From contig CAWEYC010000034.1 of assembly GCA_963813195.1 (NCBI GenBank), forward strand, positions 248,001-312,000: a DNA stretch of 64,000 bases. Direction: 5' to 3'. Within the stretch, counting starts at the first letter, position 1. Each line of letters opens with the position of its first letter. The notes beneath the pieces are model-generated. The model saw nothing but the letters and a program-made list of their open reading frames with translations. It searched no databases and was not told the DNA's origin. A program made the translations under genes and the position numbers. This document shows positions 35,206-45,048 of the stretch, one piece after another. This stretch comes from Roseiarcus sp963813195. GTDB lineage: Bacteria; Pseudomonadota; Alphaproteobacteria; Rhizobiales; Beijerinckiaceae.

Positions 35206-36129
35206 TTACCCTGCGGAGAGTGCAGCTTCCGCGACAAGAAACTCGCGCAAGGCCTTGATGCGAGGCGTATCGGCGTCGACGGGGCGGCACAGGAAGTAGT
35301 AGCCGAACGGCGTCGGCACGCTGGTGGCGAACGGGGCGACCAGCCGGCCCGAGGCAAGATCGTCGGCGGCGATCGCCAGCGACGACAGCGCGACGCCCTG
35401 CCCCTGAGCGGCGGCGCCGATCGCCATCGACATCTGATTGAAGAAGACGCCGCCGGCAGCGCCGACCTCGCCCGCTCCGGCCGCCTTGAGCCAGTCCGTC
35501 CAACTCGGCCACGAGGGGAAGTTCGGATTCGCCTCCAACTGCAGAAGCGTATGATGTTTCAGGTCTTCCGGCGCACGCAATGGATGCTCGCCGTGGGCGA
35601 CCGCAGGCGCGCAGACCGGAAACACCTCCTCCTTGAAAAGGAGCGTCTTTACGAGGCCGGGAAAATCTCCCGCGCCCCAACGGATCATCGCGTCGACCGC
35701 GCCGCGATCGAGCGAATCCTCCGACGGGTTGGCGTCGACGAGAACGTCGATCTCGGGATGAGCGGTCTTGAATTTGCCGATGCGTCCGACCAGCCAGGTC
35801 GCGGCGAACGAGGCGCTCGAATTGATCACCAGGAAGCGCCGCCCTCGCGCTTCGCGCATCGCCCGCGCCGCGCGCGCCAGCATCGCGAAGCCGTCGCCGA
35901 GCGCACCCGCCCCCGCCGCGCCAGATTCGGTGAGCCTGAGCCCCCTGCCGGCGCGCTCCACCAACGCCGCGCCGATCTCTTCCTCGAGCAGACGCACTTG
36001 CTGGGCCACGGCGGCCTTGGTGACGAACAGCTCCTCGGCGGCGCGCGCAAAAGACAAATGCCGCGCCACCGCCTCGAAGGCGCGCAACGCATTAAGCGAG
36101 GGTAAACGGCCAGACCCGTTCATCGTCAA
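35206..36129 (-). CDS. LysR family regulator (GcvA-like)
   Basis: A 307-residue LysR-type transcriptional regulator. The helix-turn-helix lies in residues 9-60 (LNALRAFEAVARHLSFARAA, then KAAVAQQVRLLEEEIG). The effector-binding domain ends with HPEIDVLVDANPSED and RPVDADTPRIKALREFL. The LNALRAFEA start and the lengths match the GcvA subgroup that controls amino-acid or beta-lactamase genes. It diverges from a small DUF1127-like gene, a natural target; an operator would be in the 113 bases between. Confidence 0.9.
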   Translation of the reverse strand: MTMNGSGRLPSLNALRAFEAVARHLSFARAAEELFVTKAAVAQQVRLLEEEIGAALVERAGRGLRLTESGAAGAGALGDGFAMLARAARAMREARGRRFLVINSSASFAATWLVGRIGKFKTAHPEIDVLVDANPSEDSLDRGAVDAMIRWGAGDFPGLVKTLLFKEEVFPVCAPAVAHGEHPLRAPEDLKHHTLLQLEANPNFPSWPSWTDWLKAAGAGEVGAAGGVFFNQMSMAIGAAAQGQGVALSSLAIAADDLASGRLVAPFATSVPTPFGYYFLCRPVDADTPRIKALREFLVAEAALSAG

Positions 36130-36242
36130 TATTTTCTATCCAACCCAGAAAAATCTATGTCTTTGCGGCGCCGCACAACGAGCGTATAACAGCGCCCAGT
36201 TCAATACGTTTGTGGCCCATCGGGGCAAGAAAGTCCACGACA

Positions 36243-36455
36243 ATGACCCGCTTCACCACCCATTTTGGCCATTCCCAGAATTCCCTCGATGGGGACGGCG
36301 TCCGCCGGATCGGTTCCGTGTGTCAACATTTGCTAAACATTGTCGCCGAAGCGGCGACGCGGGCGGCCGAACGCAGCCGCTACGCCGCGCTGCCCCGTCG
36401 CTATCTCGACGATGTCGGCATGACCATCGCCGAGCGCGACGCCGCGCTGCGCTGA
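36243..36455 (+). CDS. Small DUF1127-like protein
   Basis: A 70-residue protein starting at ATG 36243 (MTRFTTHFGHSQNSL). The C-terminal AALPRRYLDDVGMTIAERDA resembles the DUF1127 pattern of an arginine-rich helix with a DxG turn. DUF1127 proteins are small, often strongly regulated and RNA-linked in alphaproteobacteria. It diverges from the LysR gene and is likely its target. No other domain is visible. Confidence 0.5.
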   Translation: MTRFTTHFGHSQNSLDGDGVRRIGSVCQHLLNIVAEAATRAAERSRYAALPRRYLDDVGMTIAERDAALR

Positions 36456-36577
36456 AACGCCGGCCGCGCGCGGTCGACCGTTCGATCCGCGCCCTCGTGC
36501 GCCGTTTGCCGTTCTGGCGGACGGCGCTTTCGTTTGTTCAAGGCCTCGACTTGCCTCCGCGTCCCGCCTAGCGGCGT

Positions 36578-37366
36578 TCAATCCGCCGCTCGGCCTCGCG
36601 GGCCGCCCATTTTCAACAGCCCGAAATAGGCGCTGTAAGGCAGGCAGCCTGCGGCCTTGAGAAACCAAGCGAGCCGGCGCGGGAAGCAGATTTCGAAGCC
36701 GCCGCGCTCGAAGCCGTCGCATATCCGCCGGCAGGCTTCGTCGCATTCCATCAGGAACGGCATGGGAATTTTGTTGCTGGCGGTGAGCGGCGTCTTGACG
36801 TAGCCGGGATTGACGATCTGCACCGTGATGTTGTGCGGGTCGGCGCTGAACTTTGCGCCGACGGCGAGCGAGATGATCGCCGCCTTGCTCGGGCCGTAGG
36901 CGCCGCTGTTCGGCAGTCCGCCATAGCCGGCGAGCGAGCCGGTGATCGCGATCTGGCCGCGTTTGCGCGCCCGCATCGCCTGGAAGACCGGATTGAGGCC
37001 GTTCGCGACGCCCTGCACGTTGAGCATGAAGGTGCGGGCGAAACCTTCGCCGCCGAAATCGTCGGCCGCGTCGGTGAAACTGCCGCCGGCGTTGAGGAAG
37101 GCGAGCGCGATCGGCCGCACCGCCTCGATATCCGCGACCAGCCGAGCCATGGCCTCGCGGTCCGTCACGTCGCCGGGCTCGGGGACGATGCGGCCTGCCA
37201 GGCCTTTCGCCTCTCGAGCCAGGGACTGCAGTTCATCGGCGCGGCGCGCGCTCGCGTAGACCTCATAGCCTCGCCGCGCCAGTTCGAGCGCCACGCCGCG
37301 CCCAATGCCGGCGCTCGCGCCCGTCACCCAGGCGGCGCCCTCGGCGGGTTTGGCGCGGTACGTCAT
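36578..37366 (-). CDS. Short-chain dehydrogenase/reductase
   Basis: A 262-residue NAD(P)-dependent SDR. The cofactor loop GASAGIGRGVALELARRG is at about residues 16-33 and the catalytic YGPSK with a preceding Ser (SLAGYGGLPNSGAYGPSKAA, read in two parts) is present. A C-terminal extension follows that is longer than in the minimal SDR and includes IDGFERGGFEICFPRR-like sequence, as in membrane-associated members. Substrate unknown. It is convergent with the DUF1127-like gene and divergent from trpG. Confidence 0.88.
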   Translation of the reverse strand: MTYRAKPAEGAAWVTGASAGIGRGVALELARRGYEVYASARRADELQSLAREAKGLAGRIVPEPGDVTDREAMARLVADIEAVRPIALAFLNAGGSFTDAADDFGGEGFARTFMLNVQGVANGLNPVFQAMRARKRGQIAITGSLAGYGGLPNSGAYGPSKAAIISLAVGAKFSADPHNITVQIVNPGYVKTPLTASNKIPMPFLMECDEACRRICDGFERGGFEICFPRRLAWFLKAAGCLPYSAYFGLLKMGGPRGRAAD

Positions 37367-37478
37367 CTCAGGCCTTTCTCAAACGGAGCCGGATCGTCGA
37401 GCGGAAACAGCACATCTGCGCCTTGACGCCGCTGGCGCAGCCATGGAAAAGACGGTGCCGAGCGGACCCGGGGCGCCG

Positions 37479-38075
37479 ATGCGCGTTACACTGATCGACA
37501 ACTACGACAGCTTCACCTTCAATCTCGTCCATTACATCGGCGAGCTCGGCGCCGACGTGTCGGTCTGGCGCAACGACGAGATTTCGGTTTCCGAGGCGCT
37601 GGCGCAAGAGCCGGACGCGATCGTGCTTTCCCCCGGACCTTGCACGCCCAACGAAGCCGGCATCTGCCTCGATCTCGTGCGCGAGGCCAGCGCTTCGACG
37701 CCGATCCTCGGCGTCTGCCTCGGCCATCAGGCGATCGGCCAGGCTTTCGGCGGCGAAGTGGTGCGCGCGCCCACGCCCATGCACGGCAAGGTTTCCCGGA
37801 TTTCGCACAATGCGCAGGGTCTCTTTCGCGGCCTCAACGGGCCGTTCAAGGCGACGCGTTACCACTCGCTGATAATCGAGCGCAATTCCGCGCCGAAAGA
37901 GCTGGAGGTCAGCGCCGAGAGCGACGACGGCCTCATCATGGCGGTGGCGCATCGCGCCCTGCCCGTCTTCGGCGTCCAGTTCCATCCTGAAAGCATCGAG
38001 AGCGAGCATGGTCACGCCCTGCTGCGCAATTTTCTCGAGCTCGCGCGCGCCTTCAACAAAGCCAAGACCTACTGA
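37479..38075 (+). CDS. trpG: Anthranilate synthase component II (glutamine amidotransferase)
   Basis: Glutaminase subunit of anthranilate synthase (198 residues). The triad is Cys in GVCLGHQAIG, and His and Glu in QFHPESIESEHG. The start is set at MRVTLIDNYDSFTFN (37479), the usual beginning; ATG 37443 is an alternative. It may also serve p-aminobenzoate synthesis. It heads trpG-trpD-trpC, with 15 and 11 bases between genes, and its partner trpE is 13.3 kb upstream. Confidence 0.95.
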   Translation: MRVTLIDNYDSFTFNLVHYIGELGADVSVWRNDEISVSEALAQEPDAIVLSPGPCTPNEAGICLDLVREASASTPILGVCLGHQAIGQAFGGEVVRAPTPMHGKVSRISHNAQGLFRGLNGPFKATRYHSLIIERNSAPKELEVSAESDDGLIMAVAHRALPVFGVQFHPESIESEHGHALLRNFLELARAFNKAKTY

Positions 38076-38090
38076 AGGAAAAGCTGGGGC

Positions 38091-39104
38091 ATGGAATCCT
38101 TCAAGCCGCTGATCGCCAAAGTCGCTGCCGGGTCGCACCTCTCGCGCGCGGAGGCGGTCGAGGCCTTCGACGCGATCCTGTCGGGGGAAGTCACGCCCTC
38201 GCAACTGGGCGGCTTTCTCATGGCGCTGCGCGTGCGCGGCGAAAGCGTCGAGGAAATGACCGGCGCCGTGACCGCGATGCGCGCCAAAATGCTCCGGGTC
38301 GCCGCGCCCGACGAGGCGATCGACATCGTCGGCACCGGCGGCGACGGTTCGGGCTCCTATAACGTCTCGACGCTCGCCGCCCTCATCGTCGCCGCCTGCG
38401 GCGTGCCGGTCGCCAAGCATGGCAATCGCGCGGCGTCGTCGAAATCGGGCACGGCGGACACTTTGAGCGCGCTCGGCGTTAAGATCGGCGTCACCCCCGC
38501 CGCGGTCGAGCGATGCATCCGCGAAGCGGGGATCGGCTTCATGATGGCGCCGGCGCATCACGCGGCGATGCGCCACGTCGGCCCGACACGAGCCGAACTC
38601 GGCACGCGCACCTTGTTCAATCTGCTCGGGCCGCTGTCGAATCCGGCAGGCGTCAAACGGCAATTGATCGGCGTCTTCTCCGCCGCCTGGCTCGAACCGA
38701 TGGCGGAAGTTTTGCGCAATCTCGGCTCCGAGCGGGTTTGGGTGACCCATGGCGCCGATGGGCTCGACGAAATGTCGACGACGGGCGTCACGAAAATCGT
38801 CGAATTGAAGGACGGCGCCATTCGCGCTTTCGAGGTCACGCCGGATAGCGTCGGCCTGCCGCGCGCCGAGCTTGCGGCGCTAAGGGGCGGCGACGCCGCA
38901 CACAACGCCGCGGCTCTGCGGGCGGTGGTCGAGGGGGCGTGCAACGCCTACCGCGACATCGCCGTCTTCAACGCCGCAGGGGCGCTCGTCGTCGCCAGCA
39001 AAGCCCGAGAACTCACCGAGGGCGTCGCAATGGCCGACAAGGCGCTGCGCTCGGGCGCGACGCTGGACGTCCTCGAACGTCTTGTCACCGTCTCCAATGC
39101 GTGA
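38091..39104 (+). CDS. trpD: Anthranilate phosphoribosyltransferase
   Basis: Transfers the phosphoribosyl group from PRPP to anthranilate, the second step of tryptophan synthesis. The PRPP-binding loop is GTGGDGSGSYNVST, and KHGNRAASSKSGTADTL and FMMAPAHHAAMRHVGPTR are the other blocks. At 337 residues it has full length. It lies in the middle of the trpGDC operon. Confidence 0.96.
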   Translation: MESFKPLIAKVAAGSHLSRAEAVEAFDAILSGEVTPSQLGGFLMALRVRGESVEEMTGAVTAMRAKMLRVAAPDEAIDIVGTGGDGSGSYNVSTLAALIVAACGVPVAKHGNRAASSKSGTADTLSALGVKIGVTPAAVERCIREAGIGFMMAPAHHAAMRHVGPTRAELGTRTLFNLLGPLSNPAGVKRQLIGVFSAAWLEPMAEVLRNLGSERVWVTHGADGLDEMSTTGVTKIVELKDGAIRAFEVTPDSVGLPRAELAALRGGDAAHNAAALRAVVEGACNAYRDIAVFNAAGALVVASKARELTEGVAMADKALRSGATLDVLERLVTVSNA

Positions 39105-39115
39105 TCGAGTGGGGC

Positions 39116-39916
39116 ATGATCGATATTCTGCGCAAGATCGAAGCCTACAAGCGGCGCGAAATCGCTGAATCGAAGGTTCGTGTGCCGCGCGCGACGCTGG
39201 AGCGCGAGATCCGCGACCAATCGCCGCCGCGCGGCTTCATCAAGGCGCTGGAGCGGGCAATCGAGGAGGGACGCTTTGGGCTCATCGCGGAAATCAAGAA
39301 GGCGAGCCCGTCGAAAGGCCTAATTCGCGACGATTTCGACCCCGCTGAACTCGCCAAAGCCTATCAGTCGGGCGGAGCGACGTGCCTGTCGGTGCTGACC
39401 GACGCGCCATCGTTCAAGGGGGCGCCGGAGCACCTGATCAAGGCGCGCGCCGCGACGCCCCTGCCGATCTTGCGCAAGGATTTCCTGTTCGATCCCTATC
39501 AGGTGCTGGAGGCGCGCGCCTGGGGCGCCGATTGCATTCTCATCATCATGGCCGCGGTCGACGACGAGACGGCGCGCACCTTGAACAAGGCCGCGCACGA
39601 CCTTGGACTGGACGTGCTGATCGAGACGCACGACGAGCGCGAACTCGACCGCGCCCTGGCGTTGGAAGGCCGGCTCATCGGCGTCAACAACCGTGACCTG
39701 CGCACGTTCGAGACCTCGCTTGGGGTCTGCGAGCGCCTCAAGCCGCTCGTTCCCCCTGATAAGATCGTCGTGGCGGAAAGCGGCATCGGCGAGCATGGCG
39801 ATTGCCGGCGCCTGGCGGAGGCCGGCATCGAGGCGTTTCTCGTCGGTGAGGCGCTCATGCGCCAAGCCGACGTCGCGAGCGCGACGCGAGCGTTGCTGAC
39901 GGGCGTGAACGAATAA
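39116..39916 (+). CDS. trpC: Indole-3-glycerol phosphate synthase
   Basis: A TIM-barrel enzyme of 266 residues that closes the indole ring. The catalytic residues are in EIKKASPSKG (Glu, Lys), ILRKDFLFDPYQ (Lys), GVNNRDLRTFE (Asn) and VAESGI (Glu). It is not fused to TrpF. The start at 39116 follows GTGGGG. It ends the trpGDC operon; the moaC/moeA genes that often follow in relatives are absent here and exoR is convergent instead. A short perfect palindrome, AAGACGCGCGTCTT, spans the stop. Confidence 0.96.
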   Translation: MIDILRKIEAYKRREIAESKVRVPRATLEREIRDQSPPRGFIKALERAIEEGRFGLIAEIKKASPSKGLIRDDFDPAELAKAYQSGGATCLSVLTDAPSFKGAPEHLIKARAATPLPILRKDFLFDPYQVLEARAWGADCILIIMAAVDDETARTLNKAAHDLGLDVLIETHDERELDRALALEGRLIGVNNRDLRTFETSLGVCERLKPLVPPDKIVVAESGIGEHGDCRRLAEAGIEAFLVGEALMRQADVASATRALLTGVNE

Positions 39917-39943
39917 GACGCGCGTCTTCGCGCCCTGGCGGCT

Positions 39944-40963
39944 TTAGTGATCCGCGTCTGCGTCAGGGGGGCCGAAATTCGGCGGCGGCGCGCCATTGAA
40001 CATATGCGGCATCGGCAGCATCGGCGGCAACTGCGCGAATCCTGCGACGTAACCGTGCGGTTTCAACTCCACCGCGTTCGCTTCGTGCGCATCCTTGCCG
40101 CGCGCGCTCAAATAGGCCGCCGCGACTTCCCGGTCGTCGTCGCTCGCCGCAGCGAAATCCTTGGCGTGGAGTTCGCGAATCCATTCGTCCTTGGCGCCTT
40201 GCGCGCCGTTCGTCGCGACGGTCAGCCACATCAGGCCGCGCGCCTTCTGGCGAGGGACGCCTTCGCCGATGAACAACAGGTGCCCAAGCAGCGCTTGCGC
40301 GGGATGATGGCCCTTTTCGGCCGCCAGCGCGAGCCAACGCGCAGCGCGCATGTTGTTGCGCGCCAGTCCGGCCGCGCCGTCCATATACATGCGCGCCAGA
40401 TTGTACTGGGCGTCCGAGTTGCCAAAGTTCGTCGCCGCATACTGGAACATTTCCAGCGCGCGCTCCGGGTCTGGCTTGATCTCGCTGTTGGGAATGCCGT
40501 TGAGGCAATAGACGCCGACCGATACGAAGGCGTTCGAGATCGCCGCGATGTCAGGTCGGTCGGGATTGTCTTCGTTGTAGCTTTCGACCAAGCGCTCGAA
40601 ATACGCGTAGGCTTTCACGTCGTCGCGCGGTACGCCTTCGCCGCGGGCGTACATTCGGCCGAGCTTCCATTGGGCGAGAGGTTCGCCGCCATCGGCGGCG
40701 TACGTCAAGGCCTGCACTGAGGATTGGGCGTCGCCCGCCAGCAAATCGTGGACCCCGGCGCGCAGGGCCTGTTGCACGCTGGTGAAGGTCTGCACGGCTA
40801 TCTTGCCGGGGCTGCTGGTCTTGGTGCTGTCGAGCGCGAAAGCCATCAGAGGAGACGCGCAGGCGAAGCCAAGGGCCAAGGCGAGAACGCAAAGAGGGCG
40901 CGCCGAGACCACCTCACAACCGAGGTGTGCGACTCCAATTTTGCTGAAAAGCAACACGCGCAT
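39944..40963 (-). CDS. Sel1-repeat exported protein, ExoR-like
   Basis: A 339-residue exported protein (signal near LCVLALALGFACASPLMAFA) with Sel1-like tetratricopeptide repeats: LAQWKLGRMYARGEGVPRDD, AQYNLARMYMDGAAGLARN and AQALLGHLLFIGEGVPRQK. This matches ExoR, the periplasmic repressor that inhibits the ExoS-ChvI sensor in Sinorhizobium and Agrobacterium, controlling exopolysaccharide and motility. The C-terminus is longer and Pro/His-rich compared with the 268-residue ExoR. Start at 40963 is chosen; a later GTG (40918 region) is possible. It is alone, convergent with trpC. Confidence 0.75.
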   Translation of the reverse strand: MRVLLFSKIGVAHLGCEVVSARPLCVLALALGFACASPLMAFALDSTKTSSPGKIAVQTFTSVQQALRAGVHDLLAGDAQSSVQALTYAADGGEPLAQWKLGRMYARGEGVPRDDVKAYAYFERLVESYNEDNPDRPDIAAISNAFVSVGVYCLNGIPNSEIKPDPERALEMFQYAATNFGNSDAQYNLARMYMDGAAGLARNNMRAARWLALAAEKGHHPAQALLGHLLFIGEGVPRQKARGLMWLTVATNGAQGAKDEWIRELHAKDFAAASDDDREVAAAYLSARGKDAHEANAVELKPHGYVAGFAQLPPMLPMPHMFNGAPPPNFGPPDADADH

Positions 40964-41176
40964 CTGAACCCCGACCTCGCCCGCCCGCCCGGCGCCGCGA
41001 TCTCCCCGGACGAATTCGCCTCGGGGCCTTCTGTTCCACGTCAACTATCCCTTGAAATAGCGCGGGGTTTATGGCGCAATCGGGGCACGATCCGGTTGAA
41101 ATCCCGGCGTATTTCTTTTGGTTTACGGATGTTGCGCAATTGCAACGATCGGGGCGCGGAAGAACGCTTCCTTCCG

Positions 41177-44056
41177 TTAAATCCTATCCAGTCGCTCGCG
41201 GGCGACTTCCATTTTCGCGATTCGCCCCAGGGCCGCCTCCCGCCGTTCATGGTTCTCGGCGACCACTTCCTCCGGGGCCCGGGCGACGAAGTCGGCATTG
41301 GCGAGCTTGGCGTCGACTTTGGCGACTTCTCCCCGCTCCTTGGCGATCTCCTTCGTCAGGCGCGCCTGCTCCGCCGCGACGTCGAGAATTCCCGCCACCG
41401 GCAGCGCCGCGAGAGCGCCGCGGACGACGATCTGCAGCGAGCCCGAGGGCGCCGCCTCGGCGAAGACGACCTCGGAGACGCGCGCCAGGCGCTTGACGGT
41501 CTCGGTCCATCGACGCGCGCTCGCCGTCAGCGCGGCGCTGTGTTGGACGAGGACGAGGGGCAACAGAGTGGCCGGCGGAATCCCCATCTCCGAACGCACC
41601 GAACGGATTTCGGAGATGAGATCGACGATCCAGCCGAGCTCTTCCTCTGCGGCAGTGTCGATGGGGAAATCAGCGCGCGGCCATGGCCCAAGCGCGAGAA
41701 CGCCGGAGCGCGGCGGTCCGGCTTCCCCCTTGATCCCCCAAAGCTCCTCCGTGACGAACGGCATGAAGGGGTGCAGCAGGCCGTAGACGCAGTCCAAGAC
41801 GTAGGCGATGGTCGCGCGCGTCTCCGCCCGCGCCGGCCCATCCTCGCCGCTCTGCAACACCGGCTTGGCGAGTTCCAGGCACCAATCGCAAAACAGGTTC
41901 CAGACGAAGCGGTAGGCCGCGTTGGCCGCGTCGTTGAAACGGTAGGATTCGATGGCGGCGCTTGTCTCGGCGACCGCTTTGGCGGCTTCTCCGACGATCC
42001 ACCGGTTGAGCGGTTCGCGCACCGCCACCGGGTCGAAGCCCGCGACCCGAGCGCAGCCGTTCATCTCCGCGAAGCGCGAAGCGTTCCAAAGCTTGGTGGC
42101 GAAGTTGCGATAGCCTTCGACGCGGCTTTCCGAGAGCTTGATGTCCCGCCCCTGGGCCGCCATCGCAGCCAGAGTGAAGCGCAGCGCGTCGGCGCCGAAC
42201 CGATCGATGATTTCCAAGGGGTCGATGACGTTCCCCTTGGACTTCGACATTTTCGCGCCCTTCTCGTCGCGAACGAGCGCATGGATATAGACGTCCCGGA
42301 ACGGAATTTCGTCGCGGAAATGAAGTCCCATCATCATCATCCTGGCAACCCAGAAGAAAATGATGTCGAAGCCGGTGACGAGAACGTTGGTGGGATAGAA
42401 GCGCTTCAGCTCGGGCGTCTCCTCGGGCCAGCCAAGCGTCGAAAATGGCCACAGCGCAGAGGAGAACCATGTGTCGAGAACGTCGGAGTCGCGCTCGAAC
42501 ATCGCTCGCAGGCGTTCGGGGTCGCCGGCGAGTTTTTCTGCTTCGCCCGACGCGATCGCGCCGCGCTCGACGCCGTCCGCCAACGCGGCGGCGAAAGCCG
42601 CCTCTTCGGTCTCCTCGACGTAAACCTCGCCCCATGGCGCGTACCAGGCTGGAATCTGGTGACCCCACCAGAGCTGGCGCGAGACGCACCACGGCTGAAT
42701 GTTCTCGAGCCATTCGAAATAAGTCTTCTCCCAGTTTTTCGGGACGAAGAGGGTCCTGCCCTCGCGCACGGCCGCGAGCGCCGGCTGGGCCAACGTCTTG
42801 GCGTCGACATACCATTGGTCGGTCAGCCACGGCTCGATGACCGCGTTGGAGCGGTCGCCGTGCGGAACGGTATGCGCGTGCGGCTCGATCTTCGCCAAGC
42901 GGCCAGCGGCCGCCATCATGCCGACGATGCGCGTGCGCGCCGCGAACCGGTCGAGGCCGTCGAGCGCGCCGATGAGGCGCGCCAGTTCGTGATCGCTCGC
43001 TTCCAGACCATCGAAGAACGCCAGGTTACCCCTTAGCCAAATGCGAGCTTCCGCGTTCAAGACATTGATCTGACGCGCGCCCTCGGCCTCGTGACGACGA
43101 CCAACCTCAAAGTCGTTGAAATCGTGCGCCGGAGTGATTTTGACCGCGCCCGTGCCTTTCTCGGGATCGGAATACTCGTCGGCCACGATGGCCATCAATC
43201 TTCCGACCAGCGGCAGACGGACCTTGGCGCCGATCAGGCGCTGAAAGCGCGCGTCGTCGGGATACACCGCGACCGCGCTGTCGCCGAGCATCGTTTCCGG
43301 CCGCGTCGTCGCGACCGTCACGCTCTCGCCGGTCTCCTCGCCGGAGGCGTCGACGACGGGATAGTCGAAATAATAGAGATGGCCGTTCGGGTTCTTGGCG
43401 AGAGCCTTGGCGAGCGCGGTCTCGTTGAGCGGTGCCTCGTCGCCGCGCGACCATTTGAACGAACCCTTGCATTCGACCTGGACAACCTCGAGGTCGGAGA
43501 TCGCCGTTTGGAATTTCGGATCCCAGTTGACCAGGCGCTTGGCCTTGTAGATCAAGCCTTCGCGGTGCAATTGGACGAAAACCTTGGCGACCGCCTTCGA
43601 CAGACCTTCATCGAGGGTGAAGCGCTCCCGGCTCCAGTCGCACGACGCGCCGAGGCGTTTGAGCTGCTCGACGATGGCCCCGCCCAATTCCGCCTTCCAC
43701 TCCCAGACCCGCGCGAGAAACGCCTCGCGCCCGAGCGCGCGACGGTCGGCCTCCTGGCGCTCCATCAATTGGCGCTCGACGACCATTTGAGTGGCGATGC
43801 CCGCATGGTCCGTGCCCGGCTGCCAGAGCACGTCCTTTCCGTTCATCCGGTGGTAGCGGCAGAGAATGTCCTGCAGCGTGTTGTTGAGCGCGTGGCCCAT
43901 GTGCAGGTTGCCGGTGACGTTGGGCGGCGGAATCACGACGCAGAAGGGCTCGGCCTCCGCTCGCTCCGCGCGTCCGGCGCGAAAGGCGCCCTCCGCCTCC
44001 CAGCGCACGGCGATGCGCTTTTCCACGGCAGCGGCTTCGAACGACTTTTCCATCAT
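41177..44056 (-). CDS. valS: Valyl-tRNA synthetase
   Basis: Class I synthetase (959 residues). The HIGH-type motif is PNVTGNLHMGHALNNTL and KMSKS is GAKMSKSKGNVIDP. The CP1 editing domain and the C-terminal coiled coil (EQARLTKEIAKERGEVAKVD) are present. It follows popZ by about 250 bases in the conserved order pcm-tolC-popZ-valS. Confidence 0.96.
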   Translation of the reverse strand: MMEKSFEAAAVEKRIAVRWEAEGAFRAGRAERAEAEPFCVVIPPPNVTGNLHMGHALNNTLQDILCRYHRMNGKDVLWQPGTDHAGIATQMVVERQLMERQEADRRALGREAFLARVWEWKAELGGAIVEQLKRLGASCDWSRERFTLDEGLSKAVAKVFVQLHREGLIYKAKRLVNWDPKFQTAISDLEVVQVECKGSFKWSRGDEAPLNETALAKALAKNPNGHLYYFDYPVVDASGEETGESVTVATTRPETMLGDSAVAVYPDDARFQRLIGAKVRLPLVGRLMAIVADEYSDPEKGTGAVKITPAHDFNDFEVGRRHEAEGARQINVLNAEARIWLRGNLAFFDGLEASDHELARLIGALDGLDRFAARTRIVGMMAAAGRLAKIEPHAHTVPHGDRSNAVIEPWLTDQWYVDAKTLAQPALAAVREGRTLFVPKNWEKTYFEWLENIQPWCVSRQLWWGHQIPAWYAPWGEVYVEETEEAAFAAALADGVERGAIASGEAEKLAGDPERLRAMFERDSDVLDTWFSSALWPFSTLGWPEETPELKRFYPTNVLVTGFDIIFFWVARMMMMGLHFRDEIPFRDVYIHALVRDEKGAKMSKSKGNVIDPLEIIDRFGADALRFTLAAMAAQGRDIKLSESRVEGYRNFATKLWNASRFAEMNGCARVAGFDPVAVREPLNRWIVGEAAKAVAETSAAIESYRFNDAANAAYRFVWNLFCDWCLELAKPVLQSGEDGPARAETRATIAYVLDCVYGLLHPFMPFVTEELWGIKGEAGPPRSGVLALGPWPRADFPIDTAAEEELGWIVDLISEIRSVRSEMGIPPATLLPLVLVQHSAALTASARRWTETVKRLARVSEVVFAEAAPSGSLQIVVRGALAALPVAGILDVAAEQARLTKEIAKERGEVAKVDAKLANADFVARAPEEVVAENHERREAALGRIAKMEVARERLDRI

Positions 44057-44309
44057 CTGGCGGTGTCCAGCGGACTCGGGCCGAGCGCGGCGCGGTGGCG
44101 CCTCGGCGGGTTGAGGATTATGGCGCGCCAGAAGAATCGTCCGCCAGGGCGGAAGGCCCAGGGAAAGCTCGGCGACGGCCGCGCCCGCTTAATGCCAGCG
44201 CGCCCGCGAAAGTCAATGTTTGAAGCGTCGATTGCACGACCGCGCGCCCCGCGGCGCGACATGAGGACGCGTCACGAGGGCGGTCTGTCGAGACTAGGTC
44301 GAGCCGGCT

Positions 44310-44864
44310 TCAGCGCCCGCCGCGCGCCACACGCTGAATTTCGGCTCGCACCAGCCGTTCGACCAAGCTCGGCAGGTTCTCGTCGAGCCAGGCTTTGAGC
44401 ATTGGGCGGAGAATTTCGCGCGTCATGTTTTCGGCGAGTTCGGCGCTCTGAAGCGCCAGACTGGCCGAGAGCGCGTCGAATGCGGCCGAAACGGCCTGGT
44501 TCGTCTGGACAGACAGCAACGGCTCCGCCGTCTCGGGCTGCGGAGTCGGCTCAACCGCGGGCTGTTCGGCTTCGGGCTGTCTCCAGACGACTTTCGGAGC
44601 GGCGGTCTCCGCCGCCGCCGGCTCCTGGCGTGGCGCGGGCTCACTGGCCGGACGCGCCGCCGCGTCCTTGGAATAGACGATCTGCGGGCCAGCAGGGGCC
44701 GGAGTCGGCTTCGGCGCCGGCTTCGGCGGCGACGCCTCACGGTCGTCGGCGATGATGGAGCGAATCGAGGCGAGAATCTCTTCCATTGATGGTTCGTGCG
44801 CGCGCTGCGCTCGACGCAACGCGTCGAGCTCCCGTTCGCTCGCATTTGGATTGGGTGCGGTCAT
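44310..44864 (-). CDS. popZ: PopZ/DUF2497 polar organising protein
   Basis: A 184-residue protein with a conserved N-terminal helix (EPSMEEILASIRSIIADD) and a conserved C-terminal helical part (MTREILRPMLKAWLDENLPSLVERLVRAEI, seen here in two blocks). They are separated by an acidic, Pro-rich unfolded linker. This is the architecture of PopZ, which forms polar condensates anchoring chromosome and cell-cycle factors. It lies beside valS and tolC as in other Rhizobiales, which supports the name strongly. Confidence 0.88.
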   Translation of the reverse strand: MTAPNPNASERELDALRRAQRAHEPSMEEILASIRSIIADDREASPPKPAPKPTPAPAGPQIVYSKDAAARPASEPAPRQEPAAAETAAPKVVWRQPEAEQPAVEPTPQPETAEPLLSVQTNQAVSAAFDALSASLALQSAELAENMTREILRPMLKAWLDENLPSLVERLVRAEIQRVARGGR

Positions 44865-45048
44865 CGTCTCGGCCTCCGCGCCATCAGGCGCACGTCGCGT
44901 GAATTTGCGGCACGGCGTCTAAAGCTCGCCAAGCGCCTGAAGACGCGCCGCCGATCCAGACTCTACAACTCGCTCGGGCGATGCAAGACGCGCAGGCCGA
45001 TCTGCGCGTCGAAATCACAGGTCATCCACATCGATCCGATCGCTCGCG

